This document shows positions 32,074 through 43,075 of a stretch of 64,000 nt of DNA, one piece after another. The stretch comes from Norana najaformis (Eukaryota; Annelida; Clitellata; Crassiclitellata; Hormogastridae), in NCBI GenBank assembly GCA_964023275.1, contig OZ029916.1:35465727-35529726 (forward strand). Direction: 5' to 3'. The stretch's first letter is position 1. Every line of letters begins with the position of its first letter. The notes under the pieces were generated by a model. It was not told where the DNA came from, did no database searches, and saw nothing but the letters and a program-made list of their open reading frames with translations. Position numbers and translations under genes: made by a program.

Positions 32074-35000
32074 CAATTGTAGTTTTTATACAGTGGTCTT
32101 ACTGGGTTTAACGCCATGCCAGTAGTTGTAGTCTTTAAACAGTGGTCTTACTGGGTTTAACGCCATGCCAGCAATTGTAGTCTTTAAACAGTGGTCTCAC
32201 TGGGTTTAACGCCATGCCAGTAGTTGTAGTCTTTATACATTGGTCTTACTGGGTTTAACGCCATGCCAGTAATTGTAGTCTTTATACAGTGGTCTTACTG
32301 GGTTTAACGCCATGCCAGTAGTTGTAGTCTTTATACAGTGGTCTTACTGGGTTTAACGCCATGCCAGTAGTTGTAGTCTTTATACAGTGGTCTTACTGGG
32401 TTTAACGCCATGCCAGTAGTTGTAGTCTTTATACAGTGGTCTTACTGGGTTTAACGCCATGCCAGTAATTGTAGTCTTTATACAGTGGTCTTACTGGGTT
32501 TAACGCCATGCCAGTAGTTGTAGTCTTTATACAGTGGTCTTACTGGGTTTAACGCCATGCCAGTAGTTGTAGTCTTTAAACAGTGGTCTTACTGGGTTTA
32601 ACGCCATGCCAGTAATTGTAGTCTTTATACAGTGGTCTTACTGGGTTTAACGCCATGCCAGTAGTTGTAGTCTTTATACAGTGGTCTTACTGGGTTTAAC
32701 GCCATGCCAGTAATTGTAGTCTTTAAACAGTGGTCTTACTGGGTTTAACGCCATGCCAGTAGTTGTAGTCTTTATACAGTGGTCTTACTGGGTTTAATGC
32801 CATGCCAGTAGTTGTAGTCTTTATACAGTGGTCTTACTGGGTTTAACGCCATGCCAGTAGTTGTAGTCTTTATACAGTGGTCTTACTGGGTTTAACGCCA
32901 TGCCAGCAATTGTAGTCTTTAAACAGTGGTCTTACTGGGTTTAACGCCATGCCAGTAGTTGTAGTCTTTATACAGTGGCCTTACTGGGTTTAACGCCATG
33001 CCAGTAATTGTAGTCTTTATACAGTGGTCTTACTGGGTTTAACGCCATGCCAGTAATTGTGGTCTTTGTACAGTGGTCTTACTGGGTTTAACTCCATGCC
33101 AATAATTGTAGTCTTTATACAGTGGTCTTACTGGGTTTAACGCCATGCCAACAATTGTAGTCTTTATACAGTGGTCTTACTGGGTTTAACACCATGCCAG
33201 TAGTTGTAGTCTTTATACAGTGGCCTTACTGGGTTTAACGCCATGCCAGTAATTGTAGTCTTTATACAGTGGTCTTACTGGGTTTAACGCCATGAGAGCA
33301 ATTGTAGTCTTTATACAGTGGTCTTACTGGGTTTAACGCCATGCCAGTAATTGTGGTCTTTGTACAGTGGTCTTACTGGGTTTAACGCCATGCCAGCAAT
33401 TGTAGTCTTTATACAGTGGTCTTACTGGGTTTAACGCCATGCCAGTAGTTGAAGTCTTTATACAGTGGTCTTACTGGGTTTAACGCCATGACAGCAATTG
33501 TAGTCTTTATACAGTGGTCTTACTGGGTTTAACGCCATGCCAGTAATTGTAGTCTTTATACAGTGGTCTTACTGTGTTTAACGCCATGCCAGTAATTGTA
33601 GTCTTTATACAGTGGTCTTACTGGGTTTAATGCCATGCCAGTAGTTGTAGTCTTTATACAGTGGACTTACTGGGTTTAACGCCATGCCAGTAGTTGTAGT
33701 CTTTATACAGTGGTCTCACTGGGTTTAATGCCATGCCAGCAATTGTAGTCTTTATACAGTGGTCTCACTGGGTTTAACGCCATGCCAGTTATTGTAGTCT
33801 TTATACAGTGGTCTTACTGGGTTTAACGCCATGCCAGTAATTGTAGTCTTTATACAGTGGTCTCAATGGGTTTAATGCCATGCCAGTAATTGTAGTCTTT
33901 ATACAGTGGTCTTACTGGGTTTAACGCCATGCCAGCAATTGTAGTCTTTATACAGTGGTCTCACTGGGTTTAACGCCATGCCAGTTATTGTAGTCTTTAT
34001 ACAGTGGTCTAACTGGGTTTAACGCCATGCCAGTAATTGTAGTCTTTATACAGTGGTCTTACTGGGTTTAACGCCATGCCAGTAATTGTAGTCTTTATAC
34101 AGTGGTCTTACTGGGTTTAACGCCATGCCAGCAATTGTAGTCTTTATACAGTGGTCTTACTGGGTTTAATGCCATGCCAGCAATTGTAGTCTTTATACAG
34201 TGGTCTTACTGGGTTTAACGCCATGCCAGTTATTGTAGTCTTTATACAGTGGTCTCACTGGGTTTAATGCCATGCCAGTAGTTGTAGTCTTTATACAGTG
34301 GTCTTACTGGGTTTAACGCCATGCCAGTAATTGTAGTCTTTATACAGTGGTCTCAATGGGTTTAACGCCATGCCAGTAATTGTAGTCTTTATACAGTGGT
34401 CTTACTGGGTTTAACGCCATGCCAGTAATTGTAGTCTTTATACAGTGGTCTTACTGGGTTTAACGCCATGCCAGTAATTGTAGTCTTTATACAGTGGTCT
34501 CAATGGGTTTAATGCCATGCCAGTAATTGTAGTCTTTATACAGTGGTCTTACTGGGTTTAACGCCATGCCAGCAATTGTAGTCTTTATACAGTGGTCTCA
34601 CTGGGTTTAACGCCATGCCAGTTATTGTAGTCTTTATACAGTGGTCTAACTGGGTTTAACGCCATGCCAGTAGTTGTAGTCTTTATACAGTGGTCTTACT
34701 GGGTTTAACGCCATGCCAGTAATTGTAGTCTTTATACAGTGGTCTTACTGGGTTTAACGCCATGCCAGCAATTGTAGTCTTTATACAGTGGTCTTACTGG
34801 GTTTAATGCCATGCCAGCAATTGTAGTCTTTATACAGTGGTCTTACTGGGTTTAACGCCATGCCAGTTATTGTAGTCTTTATACAGTGGTCTCACTGGGT
34901 TTAACGCCATGCCAGTAGTTGTAGTCTTTATACAGTGGTCTTACTGGGTTTAACGCCATGCCAGTAATTGTAGTCTTTATACAGTGGTCTTACTGGGTTT

Positions 35001-38000
35001 AACGCCATGCCAGCAATTGTAGTCTTTATACAGTGGTCTCAATGGGTTTAACGCCATGCCAGTAATTGTAGTCTTTATACAGTGGTCTTACTGGGTTTAA
35101 CGCCATGCCAGTAGTTGTAGTCTTTATACAGTGGTCTTACTGGGTTTAACGCCATGCCAGCAATTGTAGTCTTTAAACAGTGGTCTTACTGGGTTTAACG
35201 CCATGCCAGTAGTTGTAGTCTTTAAACAGTGGTCTTACTGGGTTTAACGCCATGCCAGTAATTGTAGTCTTTATACAGTGGTCTTACTGGGTTTAACGCC
35301 ATGCCAGTACTTGTAGTCTTTATACAGTGGTCTTACTGGGTTTAACGCCATGCCAGTAGTTGTAGTCTTTATACAGTGGTCTTACTGGGTTTAACACCAT
35401 GCCAGCAATTGTAGTCTTTAAACAGTGGTCTTACTGGGTTTAACGCCATGCCAGTAGTTGTAGTCTTTATACAGTGGTCTTACTGGGTTTAACGCCATGC
35501 CAGTAGTTGTAGTCTTTATACAGTGGTCTTACTGGGTTTAATGCCATGCCAGTAGTTGTAGTCTTTATACAGTGGTCTCACTGGGTTTAACGCCATGCCA
35601 GTAGTTGTAGTCTTTATACAGTGGTCTTACTGGGTTTAACGCCATGCCAGTAGTTGTAGTCTTTATACAGTGGTCTTACTGGGTTTAACGCCATGCCAGT
35701 AGTTGTAGTCTTTAAACAGTGGTCTTACTGGGTTTAACGCCATGCCAGTAGTTGTAGTCTTTATACAGTGGTCTTACTGGGTTTAACGCCATGCCAGTAG
35801 TTGTAGTCTTTATACAGTGGTCTTACTGGGTTTAATGCCATGCCAGTAGTTGTAGTCTAAATACAGTGGTCTTACTGGGTTTAACGCCATGCCAGTAATT
35901 GTAGTCTTTATACAGTGGTCTCACTGGGTTTAACGCCATGCCAGCAATTGTAGTCTTTATACAGTGGTCTTACTGGGTTTAACGCCATGCCAGCAGTTGT
36001 AGTCTTTATACAGTGGTCTTACTGGGTTTAACTCCATGCCAGTAATTGTAGTCTTTATACAGTGGTCTCACTGGGTTTAACGCCATGCCAGTAGTTGTAG
36101 TCTTTATACAGTGGTCTTACTGGGTTTAACGCCATGCCAGCAATTGTAGTCTTTAAACAGTGGTCTTACTGGGTTTAACCCCATGCCAGTAGTTGTAGTC
36201 TTTATACAGTGGTCTTACTGGGTTTAATGCCATGCCAGCAATTGTAGTCTTTATACAGTGGTCTTACTGGGTTTAACGCCATGCCAGTAGTTGTAGTCTA
36301 AATACAGTGGTCTTACTGGGTTTAACGCCATGCAAGCAATTGTAGTCTTTAAACAGTGGTCTTACTGGGTTTAACGCCATGCCAGTAGTTGTAGTCTTTA
36401 TACAGTGGTCTTACTGGGTTTAACGCCATGCCAGTAATTGTAGTCTTTATACAGTGGTCTTACTGGGTTTAACGCCATGCCAGTAGTTGTAGTCTTTATA
36501 CAGTGGTCTTACTGGGTTTAACGCCATGCCAGTAGTTGTAGTCTTTATACAGTGGTCTTACTGGGTTTAACGCCATGCCAGTAGTTGTAGTCTTTATACA
36601 GTGGTCTTACTGGGTTTAACGCCATGCCAGTAGTTGTAGTCTTTAAACAGTGGTCTTACTGGGTTTAACGCCATGCCAGTAGTTGTAGTCTTTATACAGT
36701 GGTCTTACTGGGTTTAACGCCATGCCAGTAGTTGTAGTCTTTATACAATGGTCTTACTGGGTTTAACGCCATGCCAGTAGTTGTAGTCTAAATACAGTGG
36801 TCTTACTGGGTTTAACGCCATGCCAGTAATTGTAGTCTTTATACAGTGGTCTCACTGGGTTTAACGCCATGCCAGCAATTGTAGTCTTTATACAGTGGTC
36901 TTACTGGGTTTAACGCCATGCCAGCAGTTGTAGTCTTTATACAGTGGTCTTACTGGGTTTAACGCCATGCCAGTAATTGTAGTCTTTATACAGTGGTCTC
37001 ACTGGGTTTAACGCCATGCCAGTAGTTGTAGTCTTTATACAGTGGTCTTACTGGGTTTAACGCCATGCCAGCAATTGTAGTCTTTATACAGTGGTCTTAC
37101 TGGGTTTAATGCCATGCCAGCAATTGTAGTCTTTATACAGTGGTCTTACTGGGTTTAACGCCATGCCAGTAATTGTAGTCTTTAAACAGTGGTCTTACTG
37201 GGTTTAACGCCATGCCAGTAATTGTAGTCTTTAAACAGTGGTCTTACTGGGTTTAACGCCATGCCAGTAATTGTAGTCTTTATACAGTGGTCTTACTGGG
37301 TTTAACGCCATGCCAGCAATTGTAGTCTTTATACAGTGGTCTTACTGGGTTTAACGCCATGCCAGTAATTGTAGTCTTTATACAGTGGTCTTACTGGGTT
37401 TAACGCCATGCCAGCAATTGTAGTTTTTATACAGTGGTCTTACTGGGTTTAACGCCATGCCAGTAGTTGTAGTCTTTATACAGTGGTCTTACTGGGTTTA
37501 ACGCCATGCCAGCAATTGTAGTCTTTAAACAGTGGTCTTACTGGGTTTAACGCCATGCCAGTAATTGTAGTCTTTATACAGTGGTCTTACTGGGTTTAAC
37601 GCCATGCCAGCAATTGTAGTCTTTATACAGTGGTCTTACTGGGTTTAACGCCATGCCAGTAATTGTAGTCTTTATACAGTGGTCTTACTGGGTTTAACGC
37701 CATGCCAGTAATTGTAGTCTTTATACAGTGGTCTTACTGGGTTTAACGCCATGCCAGCAATTGTAGTCTTTAAACAGTGGTCTTACTGGGTTTAACGCCA
37801 TGCCAGTAATTGTAGTCTTTATACAGTGGTCTTACTGGGTTTAACGCCATGCCAGTAATTGTAGTCTTTATACAGTGGTCTTACTGGGTTTAACGCCATG
37901 CCAGCAATTGTAGTCTTTAAACAGTGGTCTTACTGGGTTTAACGCCATGCCAGTAGTTGTAGTCTTTATACAGTGGTCTTACTGGGTTTAACGCCATGCC

Positions 38001-38460
38001 AGTAGTTGTAGTCTTTATACAGTGGTCTTACTGGGTTTAACGCCATGCCAGCAATTGTAGTCTTTATACAGTGGTCTTACTGGGTTTAACGCCATGCCAG
38101 CAATTGTAGTCTTTAAACAGTGGTCTTACTGGGTTTAACGCCATGCCAGTAGTTGTAGTCTTTATACAGTGGTCTTACTGGGTTTAACGCCATGCCAGTA
38201 ATTGTAGTCTTTATACAGTGGTCTTACTGGGTTTAACGCCATGCCAGCAATTGTAGTTTTTATACAGTGGTCTTACTGGGTTTAACGCCATGCCAGTAGT
38301 TGTAGTCTTTATACAGTGGTCTCACTGGGTTTAACTCCATGCCAGTAATTGTGGTCTTTATATAGTGGTCTTACTGGGTTTAACGCCATGCCAGCAATTG
38401 TAGTCTTTATACAGTGGTCTTACTGGGTTTAACACCATGCCAGTAATTGCAGTTTTTATG
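32074..38460 (+). repeat. Satellite array, 49-bp monomer, about 130 copies
   Basis: Head-to-tail monomers of 49 bp made of, in order, CCAGTARTTGTAGTC, TTTATACAGTGGTCT, TACTGGGTTTAACGCCATG. Copies differ at only a few positions: TAGTT/TAATT/CAATT/TTATT after CCAG; TATACAG/AAACAG; TTACTGG/TCACTGG; AACGCC/AATGCC. The period is not a multiple of three and no long frame is open, so it is not coding. Each monomer carries a short inverted pair, CCAGTA and TACTGG, 24 bases apart. Shared variants recur at 637 bp (13 monomers) and 931 bp (19 monomers), which shows higher-order duplication. The left edge is sharp; the right edge fades into diverged copies. Confidence 0.97.
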
Positions 38461-38880
38461 TAGTGGCCGACGCCATTGTACCTAGTATTCTTTTCCAGTC
38501 TCGCTGGGTATAATGCCGTGTCGGTGATCCGTGTATTTGTTTTGGTCTTACTGCGTTTAATGCTGTTCGAATTATCCTAATATTTTTGCTAGTGTTATAG
38601 GAAGCAGCCTAAGTCTTTGCTAGTGTCCCTAGTATTTAGTCTGTTCTTACTGGATTTGAGGTCAAGCGATTGATTCTGCAACCATTTGTCTTATTCTTGC
38701 TGGGTTTAAGGCTGTGTGAACGATTCTCGGTCATGGTTAACTTCATGCCGGAGATGAAATGTTTATGGTGGGTTTTACTTCAGCGAACGCTGTAAGTAAT
38801 CCTATAATTTGTGTTGGTCTTCTTGTTTCTGTCGCCATGCTAGTGTTTGTATCATGTATGGCGGTCTTGCCGGGGTGGTG
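38461..38880 (+). repeat. Decayed right margin of the 49-bp satellite
   Basis: Diverged monomers keep roughly the 49-50 bp spacing: CTCGCTGGGTATAATGCCG near 38500, GGTCTTACTGCGTTTAATGC near 38545, TTCTTACTGGATTTGAGG near 38645, TTCTTGCTGGGTTTAAGG near 38692, and GGTCTTCTTGTTTCTGTCGCC near 38818. Divergence is far higher than inside the array. Confidence 0.75.
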
Positions 38881-38884
38881 ATCG

Positions 38885-39121
38885 GTTGTTTAGTGGTTGG
38901 CGTGCTTGATTTTCAAGCGAACGGTTGTTGATTCAAATTCCGCCGGGGCAGAAACTGTTCGAGATTTTGGCTCAACTTACGCCCTCTAGCCAAGTCAGCT
39001 GAAATGAGTACAGTCCACTGCATACTGCCACTAGAACGATCAAGCGGCGAGGGAGAGAAATTGCCACCCGCCCTACTATTCCGAGGATAAGAAACTGAAG
39101 TTGCCAACACTTCGTAGGCAT
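38885..39121 (+). repeat. SINE family B, copy 5
   Basis: Clear tRNA-like head: A box TTTAGTGGTTGGCGTGC and B-box-like GATTCAAATTCCGCC. The body has ACGCCCTCTAGCCAAG and CAAGCGGCGAGGGAGAG, and the 3' end reads CCGAGGATAAGAAACTGAAG. It lies just beyond the decayed margin of the 49-bp satellite. Confidence 0.8.
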
Positions 39122-39964
39122 GGCTGCCTCTCGAGCGTAGCTTAAGCTCTTAATTAGCTTTTCTTCTGTTCGACTGGACGCTCTGCCTGTGATCCTAATA
39201 TTTATCTTGGTACTCCTCAGTAGCCGAGATGATACAAGAGTTCATTAAGAACATCAAATTAACTCGTAAGCAACTAATGCTCAGACGACCGCTCAGAAAA
39301 CCAGAAAGAAAACAGGAAGTCACTGTTGGCGAGCTACCGCTTGCACGTAAAGCTCAAGCAACGAAGCTGCTTCCATAGTTGGAAGTAGAAACAATGTTCA
39401 TATTTCCTGGTCCGCGTTGCCTCGAGGACGCTGAATGGGCACGGCCGAATGAAGCCTACAGCACGTGGTTACATCATCGACTGGCGCTGCTTCGCAGATG
39501 GTTGAATAGGTCATGCAAGGTCAGGCCAGATCATACTCGATTGGACTGGACTGAACTGTACTAGACGAGATTTGATTTGATGCGAGAGGGCACTTCCTCT
39601 GTATGGTTGGGACCTTCGCTGCCCTATTATAGGCCTACGTTTTCAGCACACATGCCGATTCTCCTTACCTTGTGTTTGGCTGCAGTGCTATTAACTAACT
39701 AAACTTAAACCATTATCTTACGCTAGTAAATATTTTGTAAGATATCAGCTAGTTTTAAACCGTTTTCTATCGCTTGTACATTACTCCTACTAACTAAAAG
39801 CTTAGAACGAAGCAGTATGCAAATTATTGGAACGATAAACAATAGCTTTCTTAAATAATTAGTGCAAAAAATAAAAAATGTGTTACTCGTATCTTCGCTT
39901 CCGTAGTGGCATGCATTCTGTCGTCTGTACTGTGTATATACAGCCCGAAGCTGTTTTACACGTC

Positions 39965-40285
39965 GACCATCTTCAAATTCTTCTTCATGCGAAGCTTTTC
40001 CAACATCGACCGTCTTCAAATTCTTCTTCATTCGAAGATTTTTCACTATCGACAGTCTTCAAATTCTTCTTCATGCGAAGATTTTGCAACATCGACCGTC
40101 TTCAAATTCTTCTTCATTCGAAGATTTTCCACTATCGACAGTCTTCAAATTCTTCTTTATTCGAAGATTTTCCAACATCGACCGTCTTCAAATTCTTCTT
40201 CATTCGAAGATTTTGCAACATCGACCGTCTTCAAATTCTTCTTCATTCGAAGATTTTGCAACATCGACCGTCTTCAGATTAGATT
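39965..40285 (+). repeat. Minisatellite, 43-bp unit, about 7 copies
   Basis: The unit is ATCGACCGTCTTCAAATTC then TTCTTCATTCGAAGATTTTGCAAC in variants; steps of 43 bp were measured (40004 to 40047). Because 43 is not a multiple of three, each unit shifts frame. All three plus frames stay open, which gives overlapping pseudo-ORFs. Confidence 0.88.
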
Positions 40286-40532
40286 TCCAAATTTCTTTCG
40301 AGAGTTGAAGAATTTTGCTACCATGTCAAATTCGTATGAAAGATGAGGCAAGACAATAGGCCATAAATGACGTCACCTTTCAAGTAACTTCCATGCATGG
40401 GGCTCAAATGACGTATTAACAAAGAGAAACACGCTGAAGGTGACTGAGGTTCTACCAGTGATGTCTATTTATAGTAACAGAGTGGGTTCTATCAGAGCCT
40501 TCAATTATAGCTGAAGGCGTTGGGTCCTACTA

Positions 40533-40690
40533 TTCGGCTAGGATGGTCCGTACACGGGGACCGTAAACGGCGTGGCGCCCATTCAAACGGGCCGCGGTGG
40601 TGATTATCTCACCCAATGACTTTACAAAATATGAGTAGGTCTTGGCCAAACGATCGCTATAGAAAACTGTGTATATTTACATTTACACTT
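40533..40690 (+). repeat. SINE family A, copy 6
   Basis: Shows GGATGGTCCGTACACGGGGA, CCCATTCAAACGGGC, GGTCTTGGCCAAACGATCGC, CTATAGAAAACTG and a TATTTACATTTACA tail. Confidence 0.8.
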
Positions 40691-40864
40691 ATCGCTTCGC
40701 CGACTTTACATCTGTGTACGGTAATAACAGGAATGAATGTAATTTTTGACGTTTATTTAACATATGCCCATATCAGTAAAACTAGTGAAAGGCGTGTGTG
40801 TCTGTGGAAGAATCTTTGACCTGGAGCTAAGAAATGCCCACATTAAGCCGAAGACCATAGGGCG

Positions 40865-41097
40865 TTAAGATTTCTACAGCGCCCAACGAAAGCTAAGTCG
40901 CGGAAACCAGCTTATTTACAGGCGCTCAGTCAAAACAAAATCGACAGGCAAGAAGGGTTCGGTTCCAGGTCGAGATCCAACAATCGGGCAGGCAGACAGT
41001 CAGACGGCTATGGTTGGTGGTGTTTGGGATTGTATCTGCAGGATAGATAAAGGAAGGAAAGGAATCAGGATAGGATCTGCGAAAGAGGAGTGTTTTA
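40865..41097 (+). repeat. Interspersed repeat family D, copy 4
   Basis: GATTTCTACAGCGCCCAACG, CAGGCGCTCAGTCAAAACAA, CGGTTCCAGGTCGAGATCCA, GGTGTTTGGGATTG and GGATAGGATCTGCGAAAG. It is the closest partner of copy 2. Confidence 0.75.
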
Positions 41098-43075
41098 AGC
41101 AAGGTAAAGTAAGACAAGGTACGGGAAGGTAAGGCACCTTACCTCACCTTACATGTGGTTAAATAAATTTGAGAGAAATGTTCAGTTCCTGTAAACATGG
41201 GTTTTTGTGGTCTACATTCGTTTCTGGTGGCAATAAACGAAAGAAAATCTTAGACTTTTGCTTAAAATGTGTGTTGCTGCCGTCTTATATGAGTCCCAAT
41301 CGCCTGGTTGCCTCGTGCAGTTACATTCGCCTAAACAGGTTACCGCAAATAAGCTAGAACAACAGCAAAAAGACCAGAGGCATTGTAGGCCGAACGGAGC
41401 CCTAAATTATGATCAATATGTGCACTTATGCGGAACGCTGTGCTGCGCCACCAGGCGTGACAAGCGGAGAGGCGGACGGAGGGACGGGCGGACCATCGCC
41501 CCACCAGAGCACATGAGTGATATTCTCTGACAATGAACACCACCATCAGAGTGACCATTACCACAACCAGCACCATTAAGATTACCACAACTACCAGCAG
41601 GCTCACCAACACACCATACCAGCAGCAGCAGCAGCGGCGGCGGCGGCAGTAGCAGCAGCAGCAGCAGCAGACGCCATTGTCATAGCGATCGACATCGAAA
41701 CACGCTCACGATTTATCGATTGATGCCAGTATTAGCGACGCACCCATCGACCGCACCTCCACACCCACCCCTTCCTCCCTCTCGCCCCTCCTCTTCCCGC
41801 AGAGCCCGCTGCACGTCCCTTGTCCACAGGCGCCTAGGCACTCGTGGCCCATCGGCCTCCAGCCCTCTGCCGAAGCCACCCACCAGCTGCTTGGCGTACG
41901 CGCCTTGCCGACGGAGGCTGAACGGGAGGCCTATGAGCGATACAGCAAGCAAAGGATGCCCGGGTCAGCGGTCTCGAGCGCGCGCGCTTACAGCCGAGTC
42001 CATTATTGTCTTGGTTGTCGCCTTCTAAGCCAAACAGCGCACGGCCGAGCAGCCAGGAAGCAGAGGCAGGCAGGCAGGCAGGCATGCAGGCCTGCACAGC
42101 ATCCCTCATCCTCTGAGCCCCAGCCGCCGTCCGTCCGTCCGTTCGTCTCTGCTTTGCTTGGCCGTAATACGACATTTGCATCAAAGCGGGGTTTCTTGGC
42201 TGAAAAAATCTGCGTTGCACCGTTGTCCGGTTGCCACTAAAGAGAAAGCGTTCGATTTTTCGGTGGTTCGCTCCAACGGATCTCGTCGACCACGTCATCA
42301 AAAGGCGCTACATAATTGTTCAGGTGCGCATACCTGAACGACGACGCTGGCGACGACGAAGTGACGGTAGAGTTGTGACGCCATTTGCCTTCGCTTGACG
42401 CCGCTTGACGCCGTCAGCCGGTTGCGTCGTTTTCCGGGAACTGGACAATCAATCGTCAGAGGAAATCGTTTCTTTCCTTTGGTCGATGGTTCCGTCTGCT
42501 GACTCATGATATCATCGGGCGAAGGGCACGCTTCACTGACGCCCGTCTTACTATGCTGTCGTCGCTGGAAGCGGAACGATTGCGCTGCGCGGACGCCTGG
42601 AATACCTGCTACCTGTGCGAAAAGACGCCGCAGGAACAACTAATGAAGAAGGTTCGAGACAAACTGCACGGAACGAGAGACGATAAATCACCAAAATTAA
42701 ACGACTGAGTGATTAATTAACGAATGAACGGTCGAACTGAGAGGTAACCCGACTGCGAAAAGAATGGCCCAAAAGATACGAAATTGGATGACACTAAGGT
42801 CTACAGAGGCTTACACGTAGGCCCTAGTCAAAGGACGGATACAGAACTGCATAGCCGGGAAATAGACAGGACCTGTGTTGTTTTTTTAAACACATTCATA
42901 CTGAAGTTCGACGATATCTCTAGAACAGCCGCTGGTAGAAAAATAATCTGATTAAAACAGTCGAGAAAAACTCTGACCTCGTAAGCTATAAACACGTGAA
43001 GGTTTGGAAGGAAAAGTCGAGGAACGGAAAAGGTCGTCACCCGCGTCTGTTTTATGATCAAAAGACCCGACAAAC

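Larger units (their letters stand above)
39122..43075. other. Intergenic region before the receptor kinase
   Basis: Holds the 43-bp minisatellite, SINE A copy 6 and family D copy 4 (listed separately), and AGC/GGC triplets at 41613-41672. The stretch from about 41700 to 43300 is rich in CG dinucleotides by eye and precedes the predicted signal-peptide exon, so it may be a promoter-associated CpG-rich region. No further gene is supported. Confidence 0.5.

Noticed and set aside
32074-38460. Regular spaced repeat that might look like a CRISPR array
   Set aside because: There are no unique spacers; the whole 49-bp unit repeats head to tail, and the setting is an animal genome.
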